64,000 bases of DNA from Malachius bipustulatus (GCA_910589415.1 OU342630.1:992001-1056000); one strand, 5' to 3'. Shown: positions 44,386-56,474, counted from the first letter of the stretch. Notes: generated from the sequence alone by a model not told the origin. Numbers and translations: made by a program.

Positions 44386-44660
44386 TGTTGAAGAGTAATA
44401 ATAATTGAATGTAGTAGTTAGTTTATAGGTTAAGTTGTATTCTGTATTTTGTATTCTATGGATAGGCTGAATGGCATTCAGGAGTGACAGACTGACAGAT
44501 GTAGAATTGAAGGGAGTAGGGTGTGCGAAGCGCGCAGAACAACAAGAAGAAGAGAAGGAAGTAATGGCGTGTGTGGTTGAAAGAAATGATAATAAAGAAA
44601 TGATGTTTTGAGTTGTATAATTACTGGAATGTATTATTGAGTTATTAAAACGTTTATTCA
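44386..44660 (+). mobile_element. Putative 3' LTR of the copia element
   Basis: TGTTGAAGAG follows the purine tract GGAGAAGG about 50 bp after the end of pol. Copia LTRs commonly start TGTTG. The right edge is placed at the sequence change before the minus-strand LINE. No 5' LTR is available for comparison. Confidence 0.4.
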
Positions 44661-46711
44661 AGATAATCTAATTATTTGGGCTACCATAAAATAAAAATTC
44701 TTCAAGCAGGCACTGTAAGAAGTCCAAGTCGCCTCTGCATGACTGCTGCATTGACAAGCCTGCCAGGACCCTAATCGCTCTCTTTTGAAGAAGAAAAACC
44801 CTTCGCAGAGATCTCTCAGACCCACCCCAGACGGCCAGCCCATAGTTCACGTGGCTGATGAAATGCCCATAATAAGCAAAGAGAAGAACCTCAGGGGACA
44901 CCGTGTGCTGAAGGCGTCTAAGAAGGAAGCAGACACTAGCAAGACGACGGCACAAATGATCTGTGTGAGCCGACCAGTTTAGGTTCTGGTCGATGTGGAA
45001 GCCCAAAAACTTCACCACGCCCTTCGGCTCGATCAAGGCACCATCGGTGTGTATGGAGGGTAAAGGTGGAAGACGTGATCGGCTAGAGTGAAAATCAATC
45101 AGCTCAGTTTTGTCTATGTTGAATTTTAGTTCATTGGCCCTGAGCCATAAACTTGCTCTTTTCAACGGGAGTTGAATGGTATCTATCAGACTAGGAAGGT
45201 CGCCTGGTTTTATCCTAATAAGAATAATTGTTGTATCATAAGCATAGTTAACACAGAGTGAATTTGGGGAGGTAATTTTGGGGCCCAGATCGTTAATAAA
45301 TATAAGAAGATAAGAAAAAGAAGTGGACCGAGAACACGCCCCTGTGGCACCCCAGAGGAGACTGGAGCAAAAGGTGATCGCACAGGTCGGCCATCAGACC
45401 CAGTAATTTGAACCGCCTGTGTTCTTCCCCGTAGGTAGCTGGTAAACCAAGGAAGGGGCAATCCACGAACTCCGACATTCTCCAGTTTCCGAAGGAGGCA
45501 CTTGTGGCACACACTGTCGAAGGCCTTTGAGAGATCCAAAAGCCAGCCCACAGTGCGCATCCCCTCCTCCAAACCCTGAGATATGAAGTCCGTAAGCTCC
45601 ACAAGAGCCGTCCGGGTAGATCTGTTTTTGAGAAAACCATGCTGGGAGCGGGAAAGGATCTTTGTTTTGTCTAGAAAGTCAATAAGACGAGATGAGACAA
45701 GGGATTCAAGAATTTTATCAAATACCGATAGTAGACTAATCGGTCGGTAGTTTTTAGGGTTTTTGACGTCGCCCTTTTTAAAAATAGGCTTAACTAACGC
45801 TGCTTTGAGATCTTCGGGGAATACACCAGTCTGAAAGGAGCTGTTGTAAATTTCTGATAATGGCTGAGCAAGCTCAGCAATGCAATACCTGGCAACAAAG
45901 GAGGGAATCTCGTCCAAGCCCGAAGACTTCTTACTTTTAAACCTGGAAACTACTTCTATAATTTCCCGAGGTGACGTCGGAAAAAATACGAAGGAAGAAG
46001 AGGCGTGTGTTGACATGTTGGATCCGTGTGTGTGACTATATGTGGGAGAGTCATTTGAAAGAAAGACGGAATTGAGCACCTCTGTCATTTCTTCAGGATC
46101 AGTCGTCACCTTGCTTCGGTACTCAAGTTCTAAGATTTTATGAGAAGTGTTTATTGACTTGCATTGGTTGTTTATGAGGGTCCATCCTGCTTTGATGGGA
46201 TTTTCAGATTCACTGATAAAGACGTCGTTACAGCGCCTGGTCTCCTGCCTCACCAGGTACCCAAACCGTTGCTTTAGGCTGCACAGCTGAGTTCTGAACA
46301 GCTGGTTGGACGTGTTTATTAAAGGATTTAGGAGATTAATCGTGTCGTATAGTTGACGAATTTCAAAGGTGAGCCACTTGGGACTGGAGAGTCTAGGCCC
46401 ATGAACTCTACATCTCCTGAGTGCGAAGTATTTGTCGAAGTAGAATGAAAGAGTGTCAGAGAAGCAGGAGTATTTCGAATTCGTATCAGGGGCATCCAGA
46501 ACTTCGTGCCAGCCCAAACGCCGGAGTTCGTTTTGCAGATGTGCAAGGAGAAGAGGGTCTTTTATATCTCTCTTCCATGTCATCAGGGGTTTGTCGGCGA
46601 GACCGCGGGTGTAAGCCGTCTCAGAAACCCCAAGGGCAACATGCAGTCCAAAGTGGTCTGATAGAAAAGTTGGCAAGATTTGACTATCGAGCAACTGAAA
46701 AATACCGGAAA
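44661..46711 (-). pseudogene. Jockey/CR1-type LINE ORF2, 5' truncated, RT active site mutated
   Basis: Begins in the last part of an endonuclease (FLSDHFGLHVAL, with the SDH motif). RT blocks follow: SGLDEIPSFVARYC, PIFKKGDVKNPKNYRPISLL, LSRSQHGFLKNRST, LLDLSKAFDSVCH and SSGVPQGRVLGPLLF. A frameshift near 45.25 kb precedes the active-site block, which reads YAYD in place of YADD at 45246-45235. The thumb (VVKFLGFHIDQNLNWSAH) and the C-terminal RRVFLLQKRAIRVLAG segment complete the frame to about 44668. No RNase H. The 5' end abuts a foldback X fragment. Confidence 0.88.
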
Positions 46712-46950
46712 AGCCAATCTTATTTTCTCTTATCAGACAATCTAAAAATGCAATAACATAGGAGAATTCCATTTAAAAAAAATATAACTTTGATATGCCA
46801 CTGTCACATGGGATACTCTGTATACTCCAAAATAATTTTAAATTATGGCCATTGTGATCCTGTACTTGAATTTGCAAAAATTTTTGGAAAAAAATCCATC
46901 GTTTGGCCTACAGAGACCGCTTCGAATAAGCTGGGACACCCTGTATATAC
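46712..46950 (-). mobile_element. Partial copy of foldback X (one end)
   Basis: AAAGCCAATCTTATTTTCTC, then CAATCTAAAAATGCAATAAC, TATGGCCATTGTGATCC and GACCGCTTCGAATAAGCTGG up to GACACCCTGTATATA. This is the right-hand arm of element X including its terminus. It sits directly between the Jockey-type LINE and foldback Y. Confidence 0.85.
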
Positions 46951-48361
46951 ATATATATACAGGGTGTTTCTTAATAACATGCGAATATTTAAGGAGGTTA
47001 TTCTTGGGTCAATTTTGAGAAAAAAACTTTATATGAACGTATGTCCTAAAAGTCTTAACTTTTGAACTACAGGGTGCTAAAATTTAAAGAAAAAAACTTG
47101 TTTTTTATTATAACTGTGATATTAGCCTAGATATTTTTTTGAAATTTGGTACACGCCTTTTATGCATCAACATGCATTTCATGAGGCGAAAACAATTTTA
47201 GTACTTTTACCAGTGGCGTCTGTACGGGTTTTGAATTAAATGTTTTTGAAGAAAAATATGTTACGCCACTGCTTTTTCTCAAAGTAAAAATTATTTTTGA
47301 AGTCCCCATCCCTTTCCAAGCAAATGTGGTCTCTTGATTTTTTTCCGTTTGACGTACTGTTTTTTGCATAAAAAAATAAAACTCAATCATTAACACCGCG
47401 GTAGACCACTTATAAGAACAATAACTGTGAACAGTTTATTTAAGAAAATAATTTTTAAACTGTAAAATTATGAAAAAAAAGTAATCTACATACATTTTAG
47501 AATAGTAACACTAAACTAGGTAGAAAACCGTAAAAACTTTTATGTTTACAAAACAAAATCTGCTTCTTACCAAATACCTAAGATCGTTTTTAATACTTGT
47601 TAATGATTGAGTTTTATTTTTTTATGCAAAAACTATACGTCAAACGGAAAAAAATTAGGAGACCACATTTGCTTGGAAAGGGATGGGGACTTCAAAAAAT
47701 ATTTTTACTTTAAGAAAAAGCAGTGGCGTAACATATTTTTCTTCAAAAACATTTAATTCAAAACCCGTACAGACGCCACTGGTAAAAGTACTAAAATTGT
47801 TTTCGCCTCATGAAATGCATGTTGATGCATAGAAGGCGTGTACCACCCGTGCGGTTGAGTACCCATCGGGCGCGTCCCCAGGTGGCGGATAGGGGGAAGG
47901 CCTTACAATGAGCGTAAGTGAGTAAGGTTAGCAGTGTTGATAGAGCTCGTCGGAGGTAAAATTCTAGACTGGCAGCTTAAAGCCTTGCCGCGGACCACCT
48001 CCCCTAACCTAGTTGTCGTGTCGTGACTAAAGGTCTGCACTAGGGATAACGGCGCCAGAGATGTCCGACTGTGGACTATCTGATATATCGTATCATCTGT
48101 TGTCGTGGACACGTCTCGCGGACAGAGAAATGCGGGGGTCTGGGCTTAATCGCCTGAAACAAGAGGAGACAACCTCACTAAAAAACCTAAATCCTAAGGC
48201 GGGGGTCCAGGCTGATGGGATGCGTGACTGGATAGATGACCAGCCCCTACTGGATTCAACTTTGGGGCACCAGGGGGCACCCCACTGTATCAATCCCCTC
48301 ACTTTTGCATGCGGGGCTCTGCATAGGTGGAACCCTTCCCTTGCTACTCGTGGGATCAACC

Positions 48362-48616
48362 ATGGTAAGAAATAAAAAAACAAAAAAATTGCGGGACGTC
48401 ACCGCAAAACAGACTGCTGACCGAGCGGGGCTTGTCACCCGTCATGACAGTCGGCAATCTAAACAATCCTTGAGCTCGAGACCACCTCGAACGCAAGAAG
48501 AAAAGAAACCGTCGTCACCGATCAAGGTAATGTCACCGAGGATTCATCGGGAACCTATGAAGAGCCTATGCTCATACAGGGGGCAAGCACCCCAACGCAC
48601 GCAAGAAGAACAATGA
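48362..48616 (+). pseudogene. LINE2 ORF1 remnant
   Basis: A short basic frame starting MVRNKKTKKLRDVTAK and ending at 48616, overlapping the ORF2 frame. About 84 codons is far below the usual ORF1 length, and the C-terminal domain present in LINE1 (GYKAYLGFGEV) is absent. It is best read as an ORF1 with most of its body deleted. Confidence 0.5.
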
Positions 48617-51600
48617 CCAGTATAAGCACAGCAAATGTCACCAGCATGGCCCAGTTCAACGCCCATCATGCTAGGGGGGCATCAGCCGTCATAGCTCGGG
48701 CGTTCGACAGGTCATGCCTGGGTGTTGTACTTATACAAGAACCTTGGACATACAAGGGGCAGGTAAGGGGCCTACCACGAAAGGATTGCAAGACAATTTG
48801 GGATATCAGAAGTGATACCCCAAGGGCCTGCATCCTGATAAGAAACAACATTAAATATGTATGTCTCTCAGAATTCATGACACGGGACCTTGTGCCAATC
48901 CGGGTCAACATCACCGGAGGCACACACCGTAGCATCATAGTAGCATCAGGGTACTTCCATGAGAAAACATCAGCACCTCCTATGGAAGTCCAGAAACTAG
49001 TCGAGTACTGCAACGGACATGGGCTACCGCTCCTACTCGGCAGTGATGCCAACGCACACAACATCAGCTGGGGCAGCAAGTATACCAACAAAAGAGGTGA
49101 GCAACTGCTTGAATTTTTACTTGAATCCAATTAAGATGTACTGAATGTGGGGAACACACCCACTTTTGTAACTAAAAGGAGTCAAGACGTAATAGATATA
49201 ACGATCGGTAGTCCGAGCATATGTCAACTGATCAGAGACTGGAGGGTATCTAACGAACCCTCACTCTCTGATCACAGAATAATAGAATTCGACATGAGGG
49301 GACTCTGGCAAGAGAACACCCTCATTAGAAATCCAAGAAACACCGACTGGGACACATTTCACACCAGCCTAAGAGAAAATATAAAACAAACAAATTTTAG
49401 AGTCAAAAACCATCTAGAATTAGAAGCAACATTAGAATCTCTCAACGGAGCGCTGAAATATTCATACGAATCCAGCTGCCCCATTAGAGAGAAAAGAAAT
49501 TGTAGGAAAACTCCGTGGTGGAACGAACACCTATCCAAGCTCCGGGCAGAAGTTCGAAGGCTTTTCAATAAAGCCAAGCGCGATGGAGACTGGCAGGGCT
49601 ACACGGCGGAACTGACAACCTACAATAAGGAAATCAGGAAAGCTAAACGGAAGAGCTTCAGAGACTTCTGCGGGGATATCACCTCAACACCTGAAGCATC
49701 CAGACTTCACAAAGCTTTAGCGAAAGGCATTGCTCAGGGAACAATGTCGCTCAGAAAACCTGATGGGAACTACACAGAAAATGAAGAGCAAAGAGCTCTA
49801 CTTCTGCTAGATACTCACTTTCCAGGCAGTGCACTGAAAGTAGGGAACGAGGATTCGTTCGAATCTGGTAAACCCACGAAAGAAGATTGGGAGGTCGCGA
49901 AAACCATCTGCACCTCCGAAAGACTGAAATGGGCAATTGGCACCTTTCAACCATTCAAATCACCCGGGGTGGATGGCATATTTCCGGCTCTTCTGCAAAG
50001 AGGACTGGAGGATCTCATGCCACACCTGGTAAGAATATTCAGAAGCAGCCTGGCTATGGGATATATACCACAAGCCTGGAGGAAGGCGCAAGTCATCTTT
50101 ATTCCTAAGGCAGGAAGAAAGGACACCTCTCTCCCGAAGTCATTTAGACCCATCTGTCTTACCTCCTTCTTACTAAAGACGATGGAGAAAATCATTGATA
50201 ATCACATCAGAACGGAAACACTGAACAGGGGACCACTACACCCAAGCCAGCATGCATACAGAGCGGGCAGATCGACAGAGACCGCCCTGTATGGGCTGAC
50301 AGAAAAGATTCAGGACACTCTGGAGAACAAGGAAACGGCCATTTGCGCCTTTCTAGACATAGAAGGAGCATTCGACAACACCTCTTGCGATGCCAGAGGA
50401 AAATTTGAAGGAACACTCTGCGACATAGTACAGAGGGGGTTAAAGATAACCTTGAAATGGTGCCAGGAAATAGGACTCAACATCAATCCTACAAAAACTA
50501 CACTGATACCATTCACAAGAAAAAACAAGCTTCCAAACCTCAAAACCATCGACTTAAATGGAGTCGAGTTAGAATGGAAGGAAGAAGTAAAATATCTGGG
50601 AATAACACTGGATAAGAAGCTAATGTGGAACAAGCACTTAAGTGCAACAGTAAGTAAGGCCACATCCGTACTCATGGTGTGCAGGAGAATGGCGGGGAAT
50701 GCATGGGGTTGTAACCCATCCATTCTACGCTGGATGTACACCATGCTAGTGAGACCCATCATCACATACGGAGCGGTCGTCTGGTACAAGAGGACCAAGC
50801 TAATAACAGCGAGGAAAACACTCGAGAAGATCCAGAGACTTGCATGCCTCTGCATCACAGGAGCAATGAGAACATGCCCAACAGCAGCGTTGGAAGTAAT
50901 TCTAGATCTCACACCACTGCACTTAGTGATTGAGAGAAGTGCCGCAGAGGCTCAACTCAGAATGTCAAGAATGGGGATCAGGGGGGGACTACGGACCGAG
51001 GGGAATCAACCCCTGAACATCTGTAAAAACCTCCTGATAATGCCAAAAGACAAAACTGTCAAGAAATTCAGCTTCAAGAGAAACTTCATCATGGAACTGT
51101 CTACGAAAGAAGAATGGAGCAACACATCCATTCACACTCTCAAAGAAGGTACAATAAAATGGTACACAGACGGCTCAAAGGCCACCGAGGGAACTGGGGC
51201 AGGAGTATATGGGCCAGGCACCAACTACTCCGAGCCGATGGGAACATCCCTAAGCATACTTCAAGCGGAACTGTACGCAATAGAAGTATGCGCCCAAATA
51301 AACCTCGACAGAAACTATAAAAATAGGGAAATAGCAATACTGACAGACAGTCAAGCAGCCATAAAGACGCTGAGCTCCCCTATCATCAGCTCAAAAATGG
51401 CATGGAACTGCCTACAAAAACTCAATAAACTAGGCAGAGAGAACAAAGCAAGAAAAGGAGCATCGACGCCCTTTATAGGGCCAGAACCATTCTGTAGCCT
51501 TGAAGACACATTTTTCAAGGCAGAACTTCGAAAGAAAGAAGAAAAACTGAGAGAAATCCATTGGAATAACCTCTCAGGATTGAGACAATCCAAGGAGCTC

Positions 51601-51927
51601 CTCGGGAACTTTAACCGAGAAAGGTCAAGGAAACTCCTGACCCTCAACAAAGGAAGTCTCAGAATGCTAACAGGATTCCTAACAGGTCATTGCAAGCTCA
51701 ATGAACACCTGAGGAAACTTGGTATAGAAAAAGATGGCGTTTGCAGACTCTGCAGGGAAGAAAACGAGACGCCTCGTCACCTATTGATGAACTGCGAAGC
51801 CCTAGAACGTGAAAGAAACGATGTTCTGGGCCAACACCAGCTCAACGGGGGGGCTTTGCCCGGCCTTGATCCCCTTCAAATCCTGAAATTCCTAAGGGAA
51901 GCGGAGTTGGAGAGGCTGCTTCAATGA
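48568..51927 (+). pseudogene. LINE2 ORF2 with one stop and deletions of RT catalytic block and RNase H end
   Basis: Endonuclease motifs VVLIQEPWTYKG, GSDANAHNISWGS and SDHRIIEFDM are present, with one in-frame TAA at 49132-49134 in the same frame as the rest. RT starts normally (FRPICLTSFLLKTMEKII, HAYRAGRSTETAL, FLDIEGAFDNTS). At about 50390 it jumps to CDARGKFEGTLCDIVQRG and KYLGITLDKKL. Compared with LINE1 about 75-80 residues are missing, including the PQGG and GYADD motifs. The RNase H start (WYTDGSKATEGTGAG, LTDSQAAIKTL) is present, but WVPGHRG and NEAADQLA are missing at about 51445. The CCHC-type finger CRLCREENETPRHLLMNCE ends the frame. The remaining frame is open over 926 codons, so the deletions kept the phase. 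Confidence 0.92.
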
Positions 51928-52242
51928 AGGGAATATACTCCAAAGGAGCAGAGAAGAGGGGGCACAATAGATCTTTAATAGGTCGCAGCGCATCTGACAC
52001 CCTCAATATCAATATCAATATCAATATCAAGGCGTGTACCTACCAAATTTCAAAAAAATATCTAGGCTAATATCACAGTTATAATAAAAAACAAGTTTTT
52101 TTCTTTAAATTTTAGCACCCTGTAGTTCAAAAGTTAAGACTTTTAGGACATACGTCCATATAAAGTTTTTTTCTCAAAATTGACCCAAGAATAACCTCCT
52201 TAAATATTCGCATGTTATTAAGAAACACCCTGTATATATACA

Positions 52243-52813
52243 CCTTTTGGGAAGTAATGACCTTCGTTAGAACACAACAATAAATGGGTTATTGGTCAAT
52301 GAGAAATAAGACCCTTTTCTCTGACCAAGCTTTCGGAAATATTTTATTCCTTCTTCAGGGCAACTACAAGATCAAAAGAACTACAATAATTATCATACGC
52401 TACATCAACTTTTTACAAGTAAGTACTTACGAAATTTGAGCTTAACTCTTATGGTTCTTAAGTAAACTGAATTAAAATAAATGAGCTTACACATTGTTTG
52501 ACTAATAAAAAACACTTTAAAACTAACTACACATTTACAATTCAATCTTTAATTAAAATTTATTTTAACAATTAAATTAGCTACTAGAAACAAGTCCCCG
52601 AGACTGAGAGCCTTCCATCACGTGTCCAACATCTTGGTTAGTTCTTGATAAATTAATGATAACATTCAATTTTTTAAATCCTTAAAATTTTAATGTAAAA
52701 CTTCAGAAATCCCGTGTCAGTTCGTGTCACGTCAAGTGAAATTCGTCTGTCAGTTGTCGTTGTTCATTTTTGATTATTGTGTTTGTGTCTGTTCTTCTTT
52801 TTATTATTAATGG
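52243..52813 (-). other. Possible 3' segment of a Penelope-like element
   Basis: On the minus strand CCTGAAGAAGGAATAAAATA followed by TTTCCGAAAGCTTGG (about 52372-52328) resembles the conserved stretch I know from 3' regions of Penelope-like elements. The rest is AT-rich without coding content. Tentative; support comes mainly from the GIY-YIG pieces further right on the same strand. Confidence 0.35.
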
Positions 52814-52815
52814 TC

Positions 52816-54424
52816 TATAGTAATGGCCATAGATAATATGCAGTGTGGGTAGCATAGGGCAATGCATTTTAAATGGGTAAAAAATTGACAGAGTTGTCAG
52901 CTCAATGCAAGCAGTGGCACAGGTTCATATAAAAATATTAAAATCGAAAGGAAATTGACATTTCTATTCTCAGGATTTCTAGACAAAAATAATTGAGGTT
53001 CTGTTGAAATGTCAAAAAGTAATAATTTTTGATGTTTGTATAACGTATAGACTGAATATTGCAATGCTTGTAGGGTAGGTATTGCTTTTACATTATATAA
53101 ATATTATTTGAACACATCCTTTATTTAAACAGGTAGGTTAAATGAATGTCGTAGTGCTTGTTAATAAAATTTTATTTATTGCTACTTTTATTGATGACTT
53201 TATTTATCAAGGCTTTATTTATCTATTAGGGAATGTGGCTATCATTTTTGATAGATAGGCAGGTATACTGCCTTCGCATTTTATAAATTCATTTAACACT
53301 TTTAAAAAAAAAACAATTTCGAGTAGATGTCTCAGTATTTTTGCCAGTTATGTATAAGATTCTCCCGAGGATTCTCCGCTTTGGCTATATACGGCAATGT
53401 AATCATAATAATATACTCATAATAGTCCATCTTCAGAGGACTTAAGTCAAATACTTACTTTATTCTTCTTCTCAGGGGGATGTTACCAATGATGAGTATT
53501 AAATATACATCAACACTCGTATTAGCTTGGAGCCTAGGTATTGGCTGTTGAACTGAGGTTGTTGCGGTCCAAGAATATTTCGTTTTGAATAAAAAAAAAC
53601 AACATACGCACTGTCTCCGAGAAAGAAGGAACTGTGTATTGGTTTTTAGTTTAAGTGCAGAAAAATAAATTGAGACTCAAAATCTCTGTCCATTATTGCT
53701 CATATTCAAGAAATAATACAAAAATAAATATAACTTCGTGAATTGTTTTATGACCTCTGTAGTTAACATGACAGTTTTATTATTTAATTATCAATGTTTG
53801 GTTACCAACGCAACGCCAATTATTGCCATTACAACAGAGTATCTGTCAGTTGAAAATTCAAATTCCGCATCTACCAATTACTCTGTGGAGTAAGTAAATG
53901 TAGATCTTTAGGAAATGTGTTCTCGCAAGGAATTGTAGAAGGAATGACAAATACCGCGTCATAGCATTTAAATTCATTTAGTATAAATAAAAATCAATAT
54001 TAATTATATCAATATTATCAATACCTACACCTACAAATATGTTCTGACTAACTAAATAATCGAAACTATTTTGTTCATAAAATGGATGCATATTTGAAAA
54101 AGAAGAATATAATAAACTTTGACAGATTCAAAAGAATAATTATAATAATTATAATTATCTGAATACCTATTGTAATAATGTATGAAGTTATAAACTCTAC
54201 TAACTGTGCTGTTCCATGTTGTGCAATCCTCACTTATGAACGAGATCAATGTTAAAAGAGCAGTCTGCTGAGGTACAAAACGTTACAAAAGTGCAATGAA
54301 TTAAATAATTTTCAAAATGAAGAGCGTACGCTCGTGGACGCGTGCTTCCAAGAAGTATAACAAAAGCGGCAACTATGAGCGCCATAAAAGCAATGCTGCA
54401 TAATAACTATGGCCCTTACTATAG
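52816..54424. mobile_element. Non-autonomous TIR element
   Basis: CTATAGTAATGGCCATAGAT and AATATGCAG at the left match the inverted CTGCATAATAACTATGGCCC and TTACTATAG at the right, a TIR of about 30 bp with a few mismatches. The 1.6-kb interior is AT-rich and I see no transposase. Target duplication not resolved; TA is possible. Confidence 0.55.
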
Positions 54425-54554
54425 TCATTTTGTAGTTTTGTTCTTATTTTTTAGTTAAAATATTTTTGGTCTTATTACTTTTGTTGTCTGTGATGAACCT
54501 ATTAGTCATTGTTTTCTATGTTAGAGTCTGTGTCAAGTCTGTAGTAGGAATTAT

Positions 54555-54629
54555 CTTTTTCAAATTGTACAAATTAACTGTATTACCTCAAGGGCACTCA
54601 AGTTATTCGTGTCTGATTTTTTGTTAATT
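54555..54629 (-). pseudogene. Penelope-like GIY-YIG domain, C-terminal end
   Basis: The minus strand encodes NKKSDTNNLSALEVIQLI directly next to the element E insertion point. It continues the frame from the GIY-YIG piece at 62257-62440 on the other side of element E. The S-D-T-x-x-LS pattern is usual at the end of Penelope GIY-YIG domains. Confidence 0.55.
54626..54629 (+). repeat. 4-bp target-site duplication of element E, left copy
   Basis: AATT immediately before the 5' LTR, matched by AATT at 62257-62260 after the 3' LTR. Confidence 0.85.
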
Positions 54630-55068
54630 TGTAATGAAGTCGTGTTACCCCGACTCCATCTAGTTTATTTTATTTCTATTTTTCCATTATTTCTAATAAA
54701 TAAAGATTGTTCCGACGGCGTAGGTAGGTAGGTAGGACCACCCCGTTTAAGTTATTATTAATCCAGTTGAGTTTTTGCGAATAGTACAGAAATAGGGTTC
54801 GGTAGGTAGATACCTTGAATCGGCGAGGTACTAATAATTTTCATGATTTCATTTAATTTCATTAATTTTTTATGAACAGGCTAATTTTTAAAGTAACTGA
54901 ATCGAGGCAGTTGGCTTCAAATTCAAGCAAGTTATCGACCACTATCGCAATATAAAAACGCCGAAATGCACCGGGCCGCAGATAGCAGTTTAAATTAACC
55001 TTTTTTACAGAGAAAATGTTCTCGAAAATTTCTATCTCACCAGGAACCGATAGTGGTCGCTATATAAA

Positions 55069-55079
55069 CCGGGGCCGTG
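55069..55079 (+). promoter_or_regulatory. TATA-like box in the element E LTR
   Basis: CTATATAAACC about 440 bp into the LTR, upstream of the tandem repeats. It is also present in the 3' LTR near 60840. This is the best candidate core promoter by sequence alone. Confidence 0.4.
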
Positions 55080-55381
55080 ATTTGAAAAATTAATTCCGGA
55101 TTCTGATCTCCGATCGTAAAGACGGGTGTCAGCAGTCTCAGTTTAAGTACCTACCGGGAATTCCGAGTGCAAGCAGTTGTGGTTATTTTTATTTTTGTTC
55201 TTTTCACCGGGAAGTTAGTAGTTAGTTAGCAATAGTTTAAGAATAATTGTTAGTAGTGCATCTGAATTAATAGAAGATCTCTGTCTAGACCCGTTGCCGA
55301 AGAATTTATATTTCTGCTGCGGTCGATATTTTTCTCCTCTCACTCCTATCGCTCCAGCCTTCATCAGAACCGTCTCCTCCT

Positions 55382-55777
55382 TCCGTTGTTGGTAACAAAG
55401 GCTTCGCTCCTAGTTCACGGTCCATCGCCTGGCATAGCAAGGGTGGATCAGTGCGCCGGGAGTGGTGTCTGGTACCAGCGGAACAACGGGTTCCTCTGAT
55501 AACCCCTACCATCTCCGTTGTGGGTAACAAAGGCCTCGCTCTTAGTTCACGGTCCATCGCCTGGCATAGCAAGGGTGGATCAGTGCGCCGGGAGTGGTGT
55601 CTGGTACCCGCGGAACAACGGGCTCCTTCAATACCCCTTCATTTCCACGTTGTGAGCAACAAGGATTTCGCTCCTGGTCCACGGTCCATCGCCTGGCATA
55701 GCAAGGGTGGATCAGTGTGCTGGGGGTGGCGTCTGGTGCTCGCGGAGCAGCGTCCCGCCGAAATCGTGCTGATTCCC
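55382..55777 (+). repeat. Three 132-bp tandem repeats in the 5' LTR
   Basis: Units share TTCACGGTCCATCGCCTGGC and ATAGCAAGGGTGGATCAGTG. TCCATCGCCT recurs at 55421, 55553 and 55685, a period of 132 bp. Unit 3 is the most diverged. The 3' LTR has the same array. Confidence 0.9.
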
Positions 55778-56455
55778 CTCCGAATGCGTAGTTGAGATCA
55801 CCGTGGCCGCACTACTCACATAACCGCCGAGATCAGCCCGCCTAGTTATTCCTTTTTTGTCAAAACCGATCCAGGCCGTTTTTAACCGCCCGTTCGTCAT
55901 TCCGACGTGTATACCTACCTACTTATTAGTCGCAACCACCCCTCACGTACCGCTGTGCCCCGTGACCGATTTGTTATTATTTATTTATTCATACCGATTC
56001 ATTATTATTGCTCATTGTGTACCTACTCCGATAAATTAATAATAAAAATTGTTAAGTTGAATTCCGTGGTGTTAATGTTCATCCGTTCTGCATTAATTAA
56101 TTAAGTATCCTTTAAACCGATAATCACTCGCTACAGCTTGGCTCCTCGGAGGTGTCAATGCTTTCGGAAAGCGATTAAAGCCCGCTTTGCCGAACACAGT
56201 TATTTTAGGGTGGTAACCTCAACCGACCCCTGGCACTTTCCGTTTCTCCACAGAGCTACCCCTGGGACAAGGGTACTACAGCAGTACCATTGTAATTACG
56301 ACTCAGGTAAGTGGGAAGATTTGGCGAGAACATCTTCCCAAGGGAGTAAACCCTCAGTAAAAATCTGGCGCCCGAGGAATCCGTCCGATCTCCAGGCGAT
56401 TCCGGACCAGCGAAACGCCACGGACGACTCTGAGGCGGAGTCGTAGTTACAAAAG

Positions 56456-56474
56456 TGGCGCCCGAGCAGGGACC
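56456..56474 (+). promoter_or_regulatory. Primer-binding site of element E (tRNA-Lys-like)
   Basis: TGGCGCCCGAGCAGGGACC, four bases after the LTR end. TGGCGCCCGA-CAGGGAC is the complement of the tRNA-Lys 3' end used as primer by lentiviruses, with one base different here. Confidence 0.75.

Larger units (their letters stand above)
47845..52030 (+). mobile_element. LINE2: RNase H LINE with 12-bp TSD and internal deletions
   Basis: Starts ACCCGTGCGGTTGAGTACCC and ends in a CAATAT/ATCAAT repeat tail. It is flanked by AAGGCGTGTACC at 47833-47844 and 52031-52042. The insertion is 4.19 kb and appears to reach its natural 5' end, since the 5' non-coding part resembles that of LINE1. ORF1 and ORF2 carry deletions. 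The exact duplication suggests a fairly recent insertion. Confidence 0.92.
46955..52239. mobile_element. Foldback element Y, split by LINE2
   Basis: The left arm starts TATACAGGGTGTTTCTTAAT and includes AAAAGTCTTAACTTTTGAAC, GCATCAACATGCATTTCATG and CCATCCCTTTCCAAGC, to about 47398. The inverted right arm runs from about 47598 to 47844 and, after LINE2, from 52043 to 52239, ending ACACCCTGTATATA. Without LINE2 and one TSD copy, Y is about 1.09 kb with arms of about 445 bp. It is non-coding. It shares the ACAGGGTGT terminus with X, but otherwise the arms differ. Confidence 0.88.
54630..56451 (+). repeat. 5' LTR of element E
   Basis: 1822 bp, TGTAATGAAGTCGTG to CGTAGTTACA. It contains a TAGGTAGGTAGG run, a TATATAAACCGGGGC TATA-like stretch near 55070 (a possible promoter, with transcription start shortly after), three 132-bp tandem repeats and an AATAAAG word near 54698. 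The open frames within it are repeat artefacts. Confidence 0.93.

Noticed and set aside
55306..55795. Open frames of 88-114 codons in the element E LTRs
   Set aside because: They run through the 132-bp tandem repeats and appear in both LTRs; no start context or motif supports translation.
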